From DATFVA01 sp963771705 (GTDB taxonomy: Bacteria; Bacteroidota; Ignavibacteria; Ignavibacteriales; Ignavibacteriaceae), in assembly GCA_963771705.1 (NCBI GenBank), contig CAVYUP010000008.1, forward strand, positions 124,001 through 188,000: DNA of 64,000 bases, written 5' to 3'. Below, one piece after another: positions 52,641 through 62,783 of the stretch (its first letter is position 1; each line of letters starts with the position of its first letter). A program made the translations under genes and the position numbers. The notes under the pieces were generated by a model, which saw only the letters and a program-made list of their open reading frames with translations, was not told the origin of the DNA and made no database searches.

Positions 52641-52988
52641 CTAATTAGAGAAACTTTTTATCGCATCGTCAACATTCTCATAAAATTCGAATATAGTGAT
52701 GAGTTTTGTGATTATAAGGAGACTTTCTATTTTCTCGGTTACCCTGGCTAATTTAAGATTTCCGCCGGCTTTTTTCATTGTGGTTAATCCGCCGATCATC
52801 ATGCCAAGACCAGAGCTGTTCATGAATTTTACATCAGAAAGGTCTACTACAATATTTTTTTTGCCTTCATCAATCAGTTTATGGAGCAAATCGTTAAATT
52901 CTTTAGTATCTTCACCGCCCATCACATTTCCCTTTAACTCTATGACAACGGCTTCGTACCTTTCATTTACTTTGGTTTTCATTAACAA
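52641..52988 (-). CDS. STAS-domain anti-anti-sigma factor
   Basis: A 115-residue SpoIIAA/RsbV-like protein. The regulatory phosphoserine site is in VVDLSDVKFMNSSGLGMMIGGL (about 58-68). In such systems an RsbW-type kinase phosphorylates this serine and a PP2C phosphatase restores it; the free form frees the kinase's other partner. It is divergent from the ECF sigma gene with about 100-150 bases between, which may contain promoters for both. A second STAS protein is encoded at 57552. Confidence 0.92.
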   Translation of the reverse strand: MLMKTKVNERYEAVVIELKGNVMGGEDTKEFNDLLHKLIDEGKKNIVVDLSDVKFMNSSGLGMMIGGLTTMKKAGGNLKLARVTEKIESLLIITKLITIFEFYENVDDAIKSFSN

Positions 52989-53132
52989 CTCCTAAAATTT
53001 TTGCATTAAATTTAAGTGAATGCCGGTAACAAAGCAAGTTTACGGTAATAAGGATAAGGATTATTTTTAGTTTTAAATGTTAAATTGCAATTAAACATTT
53101 TACGGAACCTGTCACCTAATTTTACGTCTAAA

Positions 53133-53732
53133 ATGATGGATACGAAAAATACAAAGGAAGATTTGCAGAAAGCTCAAATTTTAAACCTGGATGATGATTT
53201 TTCCCTTGTAAAAAGGTTTATTGACGGCGATGAGTCTGCCTTCGCTATGCTCGTCCAGCGGCATAAGGAAAAGGTGAGAAATATCATTTATCTCACAATG
53301 AGCAGTTCGAATTCAGTTGATGATATCGCTCAGGACGTTTTTTTAACGGTTTACAGGAACCTGAATAATTTCAGGTTTGAATCGCAATTCACCACCTGGC
53401 TTTACAGGATTACGGTGAATAAATGCAAAGATTATATGAGAAAGATGAAAATCAGAAATATTTTTACTCCTTTAAAAGAAGCCGAGGAAAAGACGGGAGA
53501 TACAACAGAGGCTGAGAGTAATGATATTACGGGTATTGTGCAGAAGGCTATCGGCAAACTCCCTGAAAAATTGCGAATTCCGCTCCTTTTGAAGGATATT
53601 GAGGGGATGAGTTACCAGGAAATTGCAGAAACGATACAGTGCGAATTAGGAACAGTGAAATCAAGGATCTTCAGAGCAAGGGAAGGACTAAAAGATATCC
53701 TTAAGCCCTATGAAGAGGAACTGATGTTATGA
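53133..53732 (+). CDS. ECF-type RNA polymerase sigma factor
   Basis: A 199-residue group-4 sigma factor. Region 2 reads FAMLVQRHKEKVRNIIYLTMS, DDIAQDVFLTVYRNLNNFRFESQFTTWLYRITVNKCKDYMRK; region 4 is KLPEKLRIPLLLKDIEGMSYQEIAETIQCELGTVKSRIFRARE. A stretch of about 30 charged residues links them. I chose ATG 53133; a TTG at 53085 would add 16 residues without similarity. The next gene starts at its stop codon and is a likely anti-sigma partner. Confidence 0.92.
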   Translation: MMDTKNTKEDLQKAQILNLDDDFSLVKRFIDGDESAFAMLVQRHKEKVRNIIYLTMSSSNSVDDIAQDVFLTVYRNLNNFRFESQFTTWLYRITVNKCKDYMRKMKIRNIFTPLKEAEEKTGDTTEAESNDITGIVQKAIGKLPEKLRIPLLLKDIEGMSYQEIAETIQCELGTVKSRIFRAREGLKDILKPYEEELML

Positions 53733-55294
53733 AAAGTTTAAATACAAAATATGAGATATTGTCGGCTTACATTGATGGTGAGTTATCATCAGCCGAAGCT
53801 AAAGAATTAGAAGAAAAAATAAAATTTTCTAAAGAACTCCGGGAGAAACTCGAGGAACTAAGGCAAATTAAAAAGTTGACGGTTTCTTCAGTAAAAAGAC
53901 TCCCTGAAGCCCCCTATTTTGAAACCCGGCTGGCAGCAAATCTCAACCACAAAGGAAGAGTTCGTGATAAACTTCGGGGCTGGACCCCGGCTATAGGCTT
54001 TACGGCGCTTGCTGTTGTGCTCATGATTTTCCTGAAATTCAACCCTGGCGTAATTGACCGTTTGGTCGAAGAGCAGAAAACAAACCTGGCAGGTTTTTAC
54101 CAGGAAAACCTTAAACCTCTGTTTTATGCTTCTGATCTTTCAAACGAGGATGTGTTTAATTTTGCTTTTACCAGGCAGCTCCCCCTCGATAAATCCAATG
54201 GTCAGTATCTGAAACTGGGCAGCGACTCTTCTGGGAAAGAATTCTTTGAGATTAAAACCTCGGAAGACAGCAATAATGGGAATAATCTGGAAAAATTCGT
54301 TTCAAGATTAAAACTTAACAGCAGGCAGCGGCAGCAGGTTGATTCTATACTCGAATCGTATGCTGAAGACCTCCAGACTCAGGTGCTGGTAAATGATAAG
54401 AATACGGTGGCCATAAATCCTAACCTCTGGAACTATAACAAAGCTATTGTTGCCGATATTATGTCATTTGCCCGTGACGCAAATAAAGTAGAATTCAATA
54501 AAATCATTCCGGCAGGTTATTTTGCCTACGATAATCCTGATGTAAGGACGATCGTTAATAAGGTGAAAGACAATAAGGATAATAAGTACATCTTCTTCAC
54601 CCCTGATACCATTTTTTCGGAAAATTATGAATTCGACAATAAGAAATTCAAAGAAGAGATGGCTAAGGCTAAAGAAGAGATGAAAAAGGGTATGAAGGAA
54701 GCTGAAAATTCTATGAAGAATTTGAAGATAAACCTCAAACTCGACAGCAGTCTTGTCCGCTTAAAGAGCGACCCCGCCTGGGGAAAGAATTTTAAGGTGT
54801 ACATCGATTCAAATATCTGCCGTGTTCATATATCAAAGCTTGATATACCCGATATTCATTTTCCTGATTTTGATAGCATCTCGGCTCAGGTTGAAGAAGC
54901 TATGAGGAACATTCCCCCTATAATCATTGATATGCCCGGTGGAAATGGTGTAAAAGGTTATTCTTTCAAATACGAATTCGGTGATTCTTCAGGCAGTCCT
55001 GTAAGAGTGCGCATTCCTAATGTTGATTCTATCCTAAAAAGTGTGGGTATATTTCAGGGAGACTCTCTGATGTTTAATGGTAAGGGAAACGGCTTCTTCC
55101 CCGATTCTCTGGCCTCCATGTTTAAAATGTCTGGCGATTCCCTCATGTATTTTAATAAGGGAGAGTTTAAGAAAGAGATGAAGCAGCTTCAGAAGGAAAT
55201 GGAGAAGGTGAGGGAGGAAATGAAAAAGCTGAGGATTGAGATTCATCAGGATACTATCAGGAAAGAGGCAACCGGTTCCGGGGTCGAAATCTAA
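53729..55294 (+). CDS. putative anti-sigma factor with large extracytoplasmic charged region
   Basis: A 521-residue protein whose ATG overlaps the sigma stop region (ATGA), the usual sigma/anti-sigma pairing. The N-terminal 70 residues (YEILSAYIDGELSSAEAKELEEKIKFS) resemble the zinc-free anti-sigma domain of the RskA/zf-HC2 type, lacking the HxxxCxxC cysteines. One membrane helix lies at about 92-108 (TALAVVLMIFLKF). The outer part is long, very Lys/Glu/Met-rich (KEEMAKAKEEMKKGMKEAE, MEKVREEMKKLRIE) and probably coiled coil. Its ligand and sensing role are unknown. Confidence 0.8.
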   Translation: MKSLNTKYEILSAYIDGELSSAEAKELEEKIKFSKELREKLEELRQIKKLTVSSVKRLPEAPYFETRLAANLNHKGRVRDKLRGWTPAIGFTALAVVLMIFLKFNPGVIDRLVEEQKTNLAGFYQENLKPLFYASDLSNEDVFNFAFTRQLPLDKSNGQYLKLGSDSSGKEFFEIKTSEDSNNGNNLEKFVSRLKLNSRQRQQVDSILESYAEDLQTQVLVNDKNTVAINPNLWNYNKAIVADIMSFARDANKVEFNKIIPAGYFAYDNPDVRTIVNKVKDNKDNKYIFFTPDTIFSENYEFDNKKFKEEMAKAKEEMKKGMKEAENSMKNLKINLKLDSSLVRLKSDPAWGKNFKVYIDSNICRVHISKLDIPDIHFPDFDSISAQVEEAMRNIPPIIIDMPGGNGVKGYSFKYEFGDSSGSPVRVRIPNVDSILKSVGIFQGDSLMFNGKGNGFFPDSLASMFKMSGDSLMYFNKGEFKKEMKQLQKEMEKVREEMKKLRIEIHQDTIRKEATGSGVEI

Positions 55295-55491
55295 AAAATA
55301 GGGTCTTTTGCTGTGTTTTGGGGCCGTTTTTATCTGGGAAAAGTCTATTCTATCAGACATATCACCCGTTCATAATTCTTTTCTTTACAAAATGATGTAT
55401 TTCTTTTAATTTGATAATGTACAGGCTGAAAAGCGTCTTTGAACGGACAATTTATAGTAGTAATTTGCGCTGAAAAATTAAATAAAAGAAT

Positions 55492-57594
55492 ATGAATACC
55501 TTGTTTCTTACACATAACCTGAAATTCCGCCTGTTTATGGGATTTGCGGTAGTCTTATTCTTTTTTAAACTGTTCGTTCCGGAAGCGGATTCCATTGGAT
55601 ATATCGTAGTAAATGAATTCCTGACAGCTCTCACCGTTATTTCATTGATAGTTTACCTGATTGAGCTGATGGGATTCAAAAAGATTAATCCCATCTCCAT
55701 GGTGATGAATGTAGGCATACTGAATGCCATCATATTTTTTATGATAAGTTTCTCGGGCTCTATACTGAACTTGTTCTTTGATAACCTCCAGGAACAATCG
55801 AGCCTGATGTTCAGGATAATCAGTTTCTTCTATGTCTTCCTTATCCTGAGTTTCCTTGCTTATATATTTCTTACTTTCAGGGAATTATTTTTCCTCAAAC
55901 AGAGCAGGAACCTGAATACTTATTTCAATACTATGGTTGTTTTTTTTATTCTGACTTCGTTGTCAGCTGCTTTTAATAAAATTCCCGATCTTTCTTTTGT
56001 CCGAAACACCTTTTTTATTATTTCCATTTTATTAATAGCGATTAATTCCGTAAGGATTTCCTGGATAGCCTTTCTACAGAAGAAAGAAAAAATATACCTG
56101 CTTGTTATATCGGTAGTGATAGCTGTTCTTTTTATCGTCAATCTTACCAATAGCGGTCCTGAAAATATCCATTACCAGATGCTGGCTTCTTTTTCGCCTT
56201 CGCTGGCGCAGTTCCTGAATATCCTTATGATATACGGAGCTATATATTTCAGCGTATTGTTCTTTACTACATTATTTCACCTGCCTACAGCCGAGGCATA
56301 TGACAGGAAAGCACAGGAAGTTTCATCGCTTCAGTATTTCAGCAAACTGATTACAGAAGTTCTGGATTTTGATGACCTGGCCGTTACGGTAACGGATATA
56401 GCAACAAAAGTTTGTAATGCCGATGCATCATGGATCCTATGGATTGAGGATAAAGAGTTTACCACCATCGCACACAAGAATATCGGTTATCTTGGAGCAC
56501 GTGAATTATCAAACTATATTTATAAAAAAATAAAGAATAAGCCGCTGAACGGAGCGGAAATCTTTCCGCTGGATAACTTTGAAAGACTTTCACAGGGCGG
56601 CGAAAGGTATCAAAGCGCCGCTGTTTCCCCTTTGAAGATACATAATGAAATAAAAGGATATCTCGTTGTAACAAGGAAGGATACCTCAATTTTTAATGAT
56701 GAGGATATTAACGCGATAAATACATTCTCGGATTATGCAACGGTTGCAATAGATAATTCCAGGCTTCTGGAGGAATCTATTGAAAAAGAAAGGCTCGAAA
56801 AAGAGCTCGATGTTGCCCGCGAAATACAGCGTAAAATTCTTCCCTCTAAACACCCCGCTTATAAAGGACTGGAAATATCCAGCGTCTTTATCCCGGCTTT
56901 CGAAGTGGGAGGAGACTACTACGACTTCTTTGAGATAAGCGAAAATAAGCTTGGATTTGTAATTGCCGACGTCTCCGGAAAAGGTATCTCAGCGGCATTT
57001 ATTATGGCGGAGGTTAAAGGGATTTTTGAATCCCTTTCAAGAACTATTACCAAACCAAAGGATATCCTGATAAGTGCTAATAAGATCCTTAAACGCACGC
57101 TTGACAGAAGCAGTTTTGTCAGCGCGGCGTATGGTATAATCGACAGGGAAAAGGAGACATTAACCATTTCAAGGGCGGGGCATTGTCCCATAATACTGAT
57201 CCGTAACGGTATAGCCGAGTCTATTCGTCCTTCAGGTATTGGACTGGGGTTAAACTTTACCGAGCATTTTGATAATTCCCTCGACGAGACGAAGATCAGC
57301 CTGGATGACGACGACCTTATTGTGCTTTATACAGATGGTATCACCGAAGCAAAAGATACGAATCTTGAAGATTTCGGATTGAACAAATTTGAAGAAATAT
57401 TAATAGAAAATTCAAAATCAACTCCTGATGAAATAGCTAACAAGGTCATCAGGGAAGTAACTGTTTTTTCACAGAGTCATTCGCAGTATGACGATATAAC
57501 TCTGGTAATTTTTAAGTGGAAATCGAAAATTAAATCAGATGGAGAAAAAGAATGGCAGAATTCAGCACTACCATTAAAGATAAAGGAAATGTAA
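55492..57594 (+). CDS. membrane SpoIIE-type PP2C phosphatase with GAF domain
   Basis: A 700-residue protein phosphatase. About eight N-terminal membrane helices (about 10-265) are followed by a GAF-like domain (about 285-420), a helix with LDVAREIQRKILPSKHP, and a PP2C domain (about 460-690). The PP2C metal-binding motifs are FEVGGDYYDFFEI, VIADVSGKGISAAF, LYTDGITEAKD and SQYDDITLVIF. It should dephosphorylate a STAS protein; the STAS gene at 57552 starts inside its 3' end. The signal is sensed in the membrane or by GAF. Confidence 0.93.
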   Translation: MNTLFLTHNLKFRLFMGFAVVLFFFKLFVPEADSIGYIVVNEFLTALTVISLIVYLIELMGFKKINPISMVMNVGILNAIIFFMISFSGSILNLFFDNLQEQSSLMFRIISFFYVFLILSFLAYIFLTFRELFFLKQSRNLNTYFNTMVVFFILTSLSAAFNKIPDLSFVRNTFFIISILLIAINSVRISWIAFLQKKEKIYLLVISVVIAVLFIVNLTNSGPENIHYQMLASFSPSLAQFLNILMIYGAIYFSVLFFTTLFHLPTAEAYDRKAQEVSSLQYFSKLITEVLDFDDLAVTVTDIATKVCNADASWILWIEDKEFTTIAHKNIGYLGARELSNYIYKKIKNKPLNGAEIFPLDNFERLSQGGERYQSAAVSPLKIHNEIKGYLVVTRKDTSIFNDEDINAINTFSDYATVAIDNSRLLEESIEKERLEKELDVAREIQRKILPSKHPAYKGLEISSVFIPAFEVGGDYYDFFEISENKLGFVIADVSGKGISAAFIMAEVKGIFESLSRTITKPKDILISANKILKRTLDRSSFVSAAYGIIDREKETLTISRAGHCPIILIRNGIAESIRPSGIGLGLNFTEHFDNSLDETKISLDDDDLIVLYTDGITEAKDTNLEDFGLNKFEEILIENSKSTPDEIANKVIREVTVFSQSHSQYDDITLVIFKWKSKIKSDGEKEWQNSALPLKIKEM

Positions 57595-57923
57595 GCGTAA
57601 TATACCTTAACGGATATCTTGATGCACACACGGCTCCGCAGCTTGAAAATAATTTTTCGGAGCTGATTGACAAAAGTAAATACAATATAGTTGTCAACTT
57701 TGAGGATCTGAATTATATCAGTAGTGCAGGACTGGGAGTCTTTATGGCGTATATTGAAAAGATCCGGGAGAATGAAGGAGATATAAAACTATCCGCCATG
57801 AGCGAGAAAGTGTATAATATTTTTGATCTCCTCGGGTTTCCTTTACTGTATGAGATCTTCAGGTCTGAAGATGAGGCCGTAAACAAATTCAAAGAGACTG
57901 GGAACGTTGAAGACAAAAAATAA
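57552..57923 (+). CDS. STAS-domain anti-anti-sigma factor, second copy
   Basis: A 123-residue SpoIIAA/RsbV-like protein. The phosphoserine site is in VNFEDLNYISSAGLGVFMAYIE (about 52-73). It overlaps the phosphatase gene by 43 bases in another frame and is preceded by GGAGAAAAAGA. The RsbW-type kinase gene overlaps its end by 17 bases. Its position between phosphatase and kinase makes it the natural switch protein of this block. Confidence 0.93.
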   Translation: MAEFSTTIKDKGNVSVIYLNGYLDAHTAPQLENNFSELIDKSKYNIVVNFEDLNYISSAGLGVFMAYIEKIRENEGDIKLSAMSEKVYNIFDLLGFPLLYEIFRSEDEAVNKFKETGNVEDKK

Positions 57924-58356
57924 AATAGATAAAAAACTTAAGATTTCCAGCAGGACGGAAAATCTTTCGTTGATCCGTGAGTTTATACAATCTGCTGCCG
58001 AGCAGGTTGGGATAAAACCGGGTATAGCCGAAGATGTAATGCTGGCTGTGGATGAAGCCTGCACCAATATTATTAAGCATGCTTATCAGTCTCAGCCTGA
58101 AGGCGAAATACTCTTAAAGCTGAAATATTCTAACTATAAGCTTACGATAATTATCATTGACTATGGAAAATCATTTCATCCGGAAAACGTTCCTGATCCT
58201 GATCTGCAGAAGTACTACAGACAGCACAGGGTTGGAGGCCTCGGAATGTACCTGATGAAAACTCTTATGGATGAAGTGAAATATAATTCTATTCCCGGCA
58301 AGTGTAATGAAGTTTATCTCACAAAGTATTTAAATAATACAAGTCAGCATGGATGA
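57907..58356 (+). CDS. RsbW/SpoIIAB-type serine kinase (anti-sigma factor-like ATPase)
   Basis: A 149-residue GHKL ATPase of the HATPase_c_2 group. The N box is MLAVDEACTNIIKHAYQSQ, with Asn in CTN; the glycine-rich lid is YYRQHRVGGLGMYLMKTLMDEV. It would phosphorylate the STAS serine and bind its output partner when the STAS protein is phosphorylated. The start is TTG 57907, overlapping the STAS stop. No SigB-type sigma gene is nearby, so its partner could be the ECF factor or something else. Confidence 0.92.
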   Translation: MKTKNKIDKKLKISSRTENLSLIREFIQSAAEQVGIKPGIAEDVMLAVDEACTNIIKHAYQSQPEGEILLKLKYSNYKLTIIIIDYGKSFHPENVPDPDLQKYYRQHRVGGLGMYLMKTLMDEVKYNSIPGKCNEVYLTKYLNNTSQHG

Positions 58357-60028
58357 TACTGAAAACATCAAATTAAAAAGAAACCTTACAGCCCTGGTTG
58401 AATTCAGCCGCATTATAAACTCCAGCACAGATCTTGACTTCATAATCAATAACATACTCCTGACCTGCATGGGAAAATTCCTGGCCACAAAAGGTCTGTT
58501 CGCCCTTAATTTAAATGGTAAACTTGAAATCCATTCTTCCAAAGGAATTCCGAAGGAAACACTTGAAAAATTCTCTGACCCGGCAAAGGTTGAAAAGTTT
58601 TTTAAGGAGGAAGAATATAGATCATACCCCGGACTTGGTGATCTTTGCGTTACAGAGAAGGTAATCTCCTCCGATAAAGTTCTTGGTATAATCTGTCTCG
58701 GCGAAAAACTGAATAAGACTATATACTCAGATGATGACCGTGAATTTCTAAGAACGATATTAAACATTTCATCCACAGCGATCCAGAATTCCATCGTTAT
58801 AAATGAACTTAAGAGAGTCAACCGGATTCTTGATTCAAGGCTGCATAGGCTTAATTCACTCTTTGAATTAAGTAAAGAGTTCGCATTATTCTCTGATTCA
58901 TCGCGGGTAGCAAGACTGCTTGTTTATTCTGTTATTGGGCAGCTGTTTGTTTCAAAGTTTGCCGTCATCACTTTCGAAGATAGCGGTCCTGAAATACTTG
59001 AATCCAAGATGGACAATGAAAAACTTCTTGAAATCATAGCTGAAAATAAACTTCATCAGCTGGAATCAGCGATAACCGGAGAAGGAATAACACAGAAATA
59101 TTCGGAACTGGAAAAACTGGGAGTTGAACTCGTTGTTCCAATGCAGATTCAGGGAGAAACCAAAGGACTTATCTTCCTTGGACGGCGTATAAATAAACAA
59201 AATTATTCAGATTCCGATATTGAGTATGTTTATTCTGTCGGAAGCCTTGCAATCATCTCATTAGAGAATAAAAGGCTGTTTATTCAGGAGCTCGAAAAGA
59301 AGAAACTTGAAGATGAACTTGACATCGCCCGTGACATTCAAAAAAATCTGCTCCCGCATTCGATGCCTGAATTTAAGAATTTTGCGGTATCTGCCATCAA
59401 TGTCTCTTCCCGTCAGGTAGGCGGCGATTATTACGACCTGATCAGACTTGATGAAAATAATGTGTGTGTCGCAATCGCAGACGTTTCCGGCAAAGGAGTT
59501 CCGGCGGCCCTGCTTATGGCTAACCTGCAGGCATTCTTAAAGACTATTGTACGGCATGGAATGGCCCTCGATGAGGCAACGGCACTGATTAATGATCTGG
59601 TTAGTGAAAATACTTCTGATGGAAAGTTCATTACATTCTTTTGGGGCGTTCTTGAGGATACGGGCAGAAAGCTTACGTATGTAAATGCAGGTCATAATCC
59701 TCCGCTGCTGGTAAGAAAAGGCAAAATTATCAAACTCACCCGGGGAGGAATAATTCTCGGAGTTATGAAGACAGTTACTCCCTATGAATACGAAAAAATT
59801 GATCTTGAAAAGGATGATGTAATAATTATGTTTACTGATGGTGTTTCTGAAGCGATGAATATAAAAGGAGAGGAATTTTCTGATAAAAAACTTGAAGAGA
59901 TTGCCGGCAATATTTCCCATCTATCCTCCACGGATATACTTCAGAAAATCAGGCAGGAAGTCCTTAGCTTCACTTCCGGCGCAGTTCAGTCAGATGATAT
60001 CACTCTAATGGTGATTAAAGCAAAATAA
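58349..60028 (+). CDS. soluble GAF-GAF-PP2C SpoIIE-type phosphatase
   Basis: A 559-residue cytoplasmic phosphatase with no membrane helices. Two GAF-like modules (about 10-150 and 170-310) are joined by a helix (KKKLEDELDIARDIQKNLLPHSMP) to a PP2C domain (about 340-559) with VGGDYYDLIRL, AIADVSGKGVPAALLM, FTDGVSEAMN and QSDDITLMVIKAK. It overlaps the kinase gene by eight bases. It should act on one of the STAS proteins in response to a small ligand or redox signal bound by GAF. Confidence 0.92.
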   Translation: MDDTENIKLKRNLTALVEFSRIINSSTDLDFIINNILLTCMGKFLATKGLFALNLNGKLEIHSSKGIPKETLEKFSDPAKVEKFFKEEEYRSYPGLGDLCVTEKVISSDKVLGIICLGEKLNKTIYSDDDREFLRTILNISSTAIQNSIVINELKRVNRILDSRLHRLNSLFELSKEFALFSDSSRVARLLVYSVIGQLFVSKFAVITFEDSGPEILESKMDNEKLLEIIAENKLHQLESAITGEGITQKYSELEKLGVELVVPMQIQGETKGLIFLGRRINKQNYSDSDIEYVYSVGSLAIISLENKRLFIQELEKKKLEDELDIARDIQKNLLPHSMPEFKNFAVSAINVSSRQVGGDYYDLIRLDENNVCVAIADVSGKGVPAALLMANLQAFLKTIVRHGMALDEATALINDLVSENTSDGKFITFFWGVLEDTGRKLTYVNAGHNPPLLVRKGKIIKLTRGGIILGVMKTVTPYEYEKIDLEKDDVIIMFTDGVSEAMNIKGEEFSDKKLEEIAGNISHLSSTDILQKIRQEVLSFTSGAVQSDDITLMVIKAK

Positions 60029-60086
60029 TTGATTATTTTTTGAAAAATATATCCCCTTTTTTTAATAGAAATGATACTATAATACT

Positions 60087-62629
60087 TTGGATCCTGTAAA
60101 AAAATATTTGATCAGATTCAGGTCGAAGATCATCATTATAATGAGTCTCCTGCTCATTCTTCTCGCCCTGGGAAATATCTTTATCGTTTCCACTGTAAAT
60201 CCAGTCTCCAATGATGAATGCCTCTGGTATCCAGTTAACAGAGACGATTCACTCGCGATCAGGTTTGAAAATGTAAAAGTTAACGGGGTTACATGGAATG
60301 CAGGTATACGCAACGGCGATTACCTTATTGCTATCAACGGAAACAAGATAAAAGAACCCATGCAGGCCCAGGAGATCCTCAACAAGGTTGCCGCGGGAGA
60401 TTACGCCAGGTATACTGTCAAAAAGAAAACAGGGGAGCTGTTAAATACAAAAGTTTATATAAAAAAGCTGATAAATTTCTCGCTTCTGGGTTTGAGCCTA
60501 CTGGGATTTTTCTGGCAGCTGGTCGCTTTTATTGTATTGATGGCCAGACCCGATGGAAGGGTGCAGAGGGTTTTCTATGCGGTCGGAGCTACTTTAATCC
60601 TTATGCTGATGTTTAATTATCAGACGCTTCCGTTTGTCATGGGAATACTTCCGCTAGTCGTTCTGATCGATTTTCTTAATGCCGGAGGTCTGATATACGC
60701 CCCATTCCTGATTCTCCATTTCTTCTGGATATTTCCTAACGAATTTAAATTCATAAAAAAGAAGGCTGTTTATTATACTCTTTATCTGATGCCGGCAGCC
60801 ATTTTAATAGGATTGATCATATACCGCTTTTTATTTGTTTATGATATGCCCGATAGGACTGTCCATTTTGAGCAATTTTATATCATTACTAATATTGTGC
60901 TTGGTGCGGCTTTCCTTACAGGATTTATTTCCCTTCTTATCAATTATTTCAGGTTAAAAACGCCGTTAGAAAGAAAGCCTATCTCCGTCATCCTGGTTGC
61001 CTATTTCCTGGCGATCCTTGTAATTATCTACACCAGATTCATCGCTCCTGCTATTACAGATACGGTATATAACTCACCCGAATTTTATATGCCCATCATC
61101 ATTCTGTTCATTCTCCCCGCTGCATTCGGTTATTCTATTTTCAGATATCAGTTGATGGATGTAAGTGTAGTAATTAAAAACACTATAACTTACGGCGCGG
61201 CTACCATCAGTATAGCAGCCGTTTATTTCCTTGTCATATATCTCGTCGGCCAGGTTATAAGCACAGCAATAGGAACTGAGTATAAGGGGGTAATCGCAGG
61301 AATAATTTTTATCATATTCGCACTTATCTTTCAGTCAACCAAAGATAAATTCCAGGATTTCCTCACAGAGAAATTTTATCCCGAACAATTTGCATATCAG
61401 AAGATTCTGGTTAGCTTCAGCAACGATATCACTACAGTTGTAGGACTGGAGAACATTCTCGATACAATGACCACTACTTTCGTTGAATCTTTAAGAATAA
61501 ATACCTTTGGAATTATGCTTTATGACAATAAGGAGGGAGATTTCACTCTTGCCAGAAGCGTAGGGATAGAAAAGCAGTCTTTGAACATTCCTGCCATAAA
61601 TATTCAGAAGGTAATTTCAGAAAAAAATGCTACCACAAATTCCCCGGTAATCGAAGAAGAGGACCTCCAGAGAGCTTTTCCTGTCGGTTATAAGGTGCTT
61701 TTAGAAGCAGGCATTTACACTATCCTACCAATGATCATAAAACAAAAGCTTGTTGGTTTGATGCTGATTGGGTTAAAGCATTCGGGTGCAAAGTTTGCAG
61801 GCAAAGACCTCGAACTTCTTTATGCGGTGGCAAACCAGTCGGCCATTGCAGTAGAGAATGCAAGACTCTATAAAACGGAAGCGGAAAAAATTAAAATGGA
61901 AAGGGATCTGGATCTTGCACGGAAAATTCAGCAGAGCCTGCTTCCTAAAGCAATACCCGCTATTAAAGGTCTGGATATTTCCGGTGAGATGATCCCGGCC
62001 CAGCAGGTGGGGGGGACTATTTTGATCTGATACCCGTAGGTGATGACAAGTTATTTGTTGTAGTTGGGGATGTTTCGGGGAAGGGTTTATCTGCTTCCCT
62101 TTATATGACAAAACTACAGACAATGATCGAGTCTGCCTGCAGGCCCGGAAGAGAGCCAAAAGATATTCTCATCGAAATTAACCGGAGGATCTATGAGTCT
62201 ATGGAACGAAACTGGTTCGTAACCATGACTCTGGCATTGTTTGACATGCAGAATAACACGGTGAAATTCTGCAGAGCGGGACATATGCCTGTATTCGCTG
62301 CAGAGAATGGTACTGTAAACAAATACAGGACGATTGGTCTTGGAATAGGTCTTGAAAAAGGGATAATCTTTGAAAGAACATTGTGTGAAGAAGAATTGTT
62401 TCTTAAGCAGAATCAGATATTCGCCTTCTTTTCTGACGGCGTTACCGAGGCTATGAATGAAAAAATGGATCTATTTGGTGAGGATAACCTTACGAAACTG
62501 CTTCTTAATAAATCGGCTCGCAGAAGCCGCGAAATTCTTCAGGATATCTGGAGCAGTATAAAAACCTACAGAGGTACCGCCGAGGTCAATGATGATATGA
62601 CAATGGTTTTAGTTAAGATAACATCCTGA
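60087..62629 (+). pseudogene. PDZ-membrane-GAF-PP2C phosphatase, interrupted by a one-base frameshift
   Basis: Two frames make one SpoIIE-type protein. The first starts at TTG 60087 and encodes a first helix (about 14-34), a PDZ-like loop (VNGVTWNAGIRNGDYLIAINGNKIKEPMQA, about 62-91), about seven further helices (about 130-395), a GAF domain (about 440-590) and the linker helix with ARKIQQSLLPKAIP. It ends early after PAQQVGG. Adding one G to the G7 run at 62009-62015 restores QQVGGDYFDLIPVGDD and leads into VVVGDVSGKGLSASLYM and the rest of the PP2C domain to 62629 (FFSDGVTEAMN, NDDMTMVLVK). Confidence 0.87.
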
Positions 62630-62783
62630 TTCACCTCTTCCTCTTGAAATAAAAGGGGCTTATTTCGCTCAAATTGAAACACCACCGAAAACAGGAATTT
62701 TCTAATAAGGTCAGGTTTTGATCTGATTCTGGCACTAATTGTGTTCATTATAGGGTTCAAATTGAAATATCATTAGGAATTCG

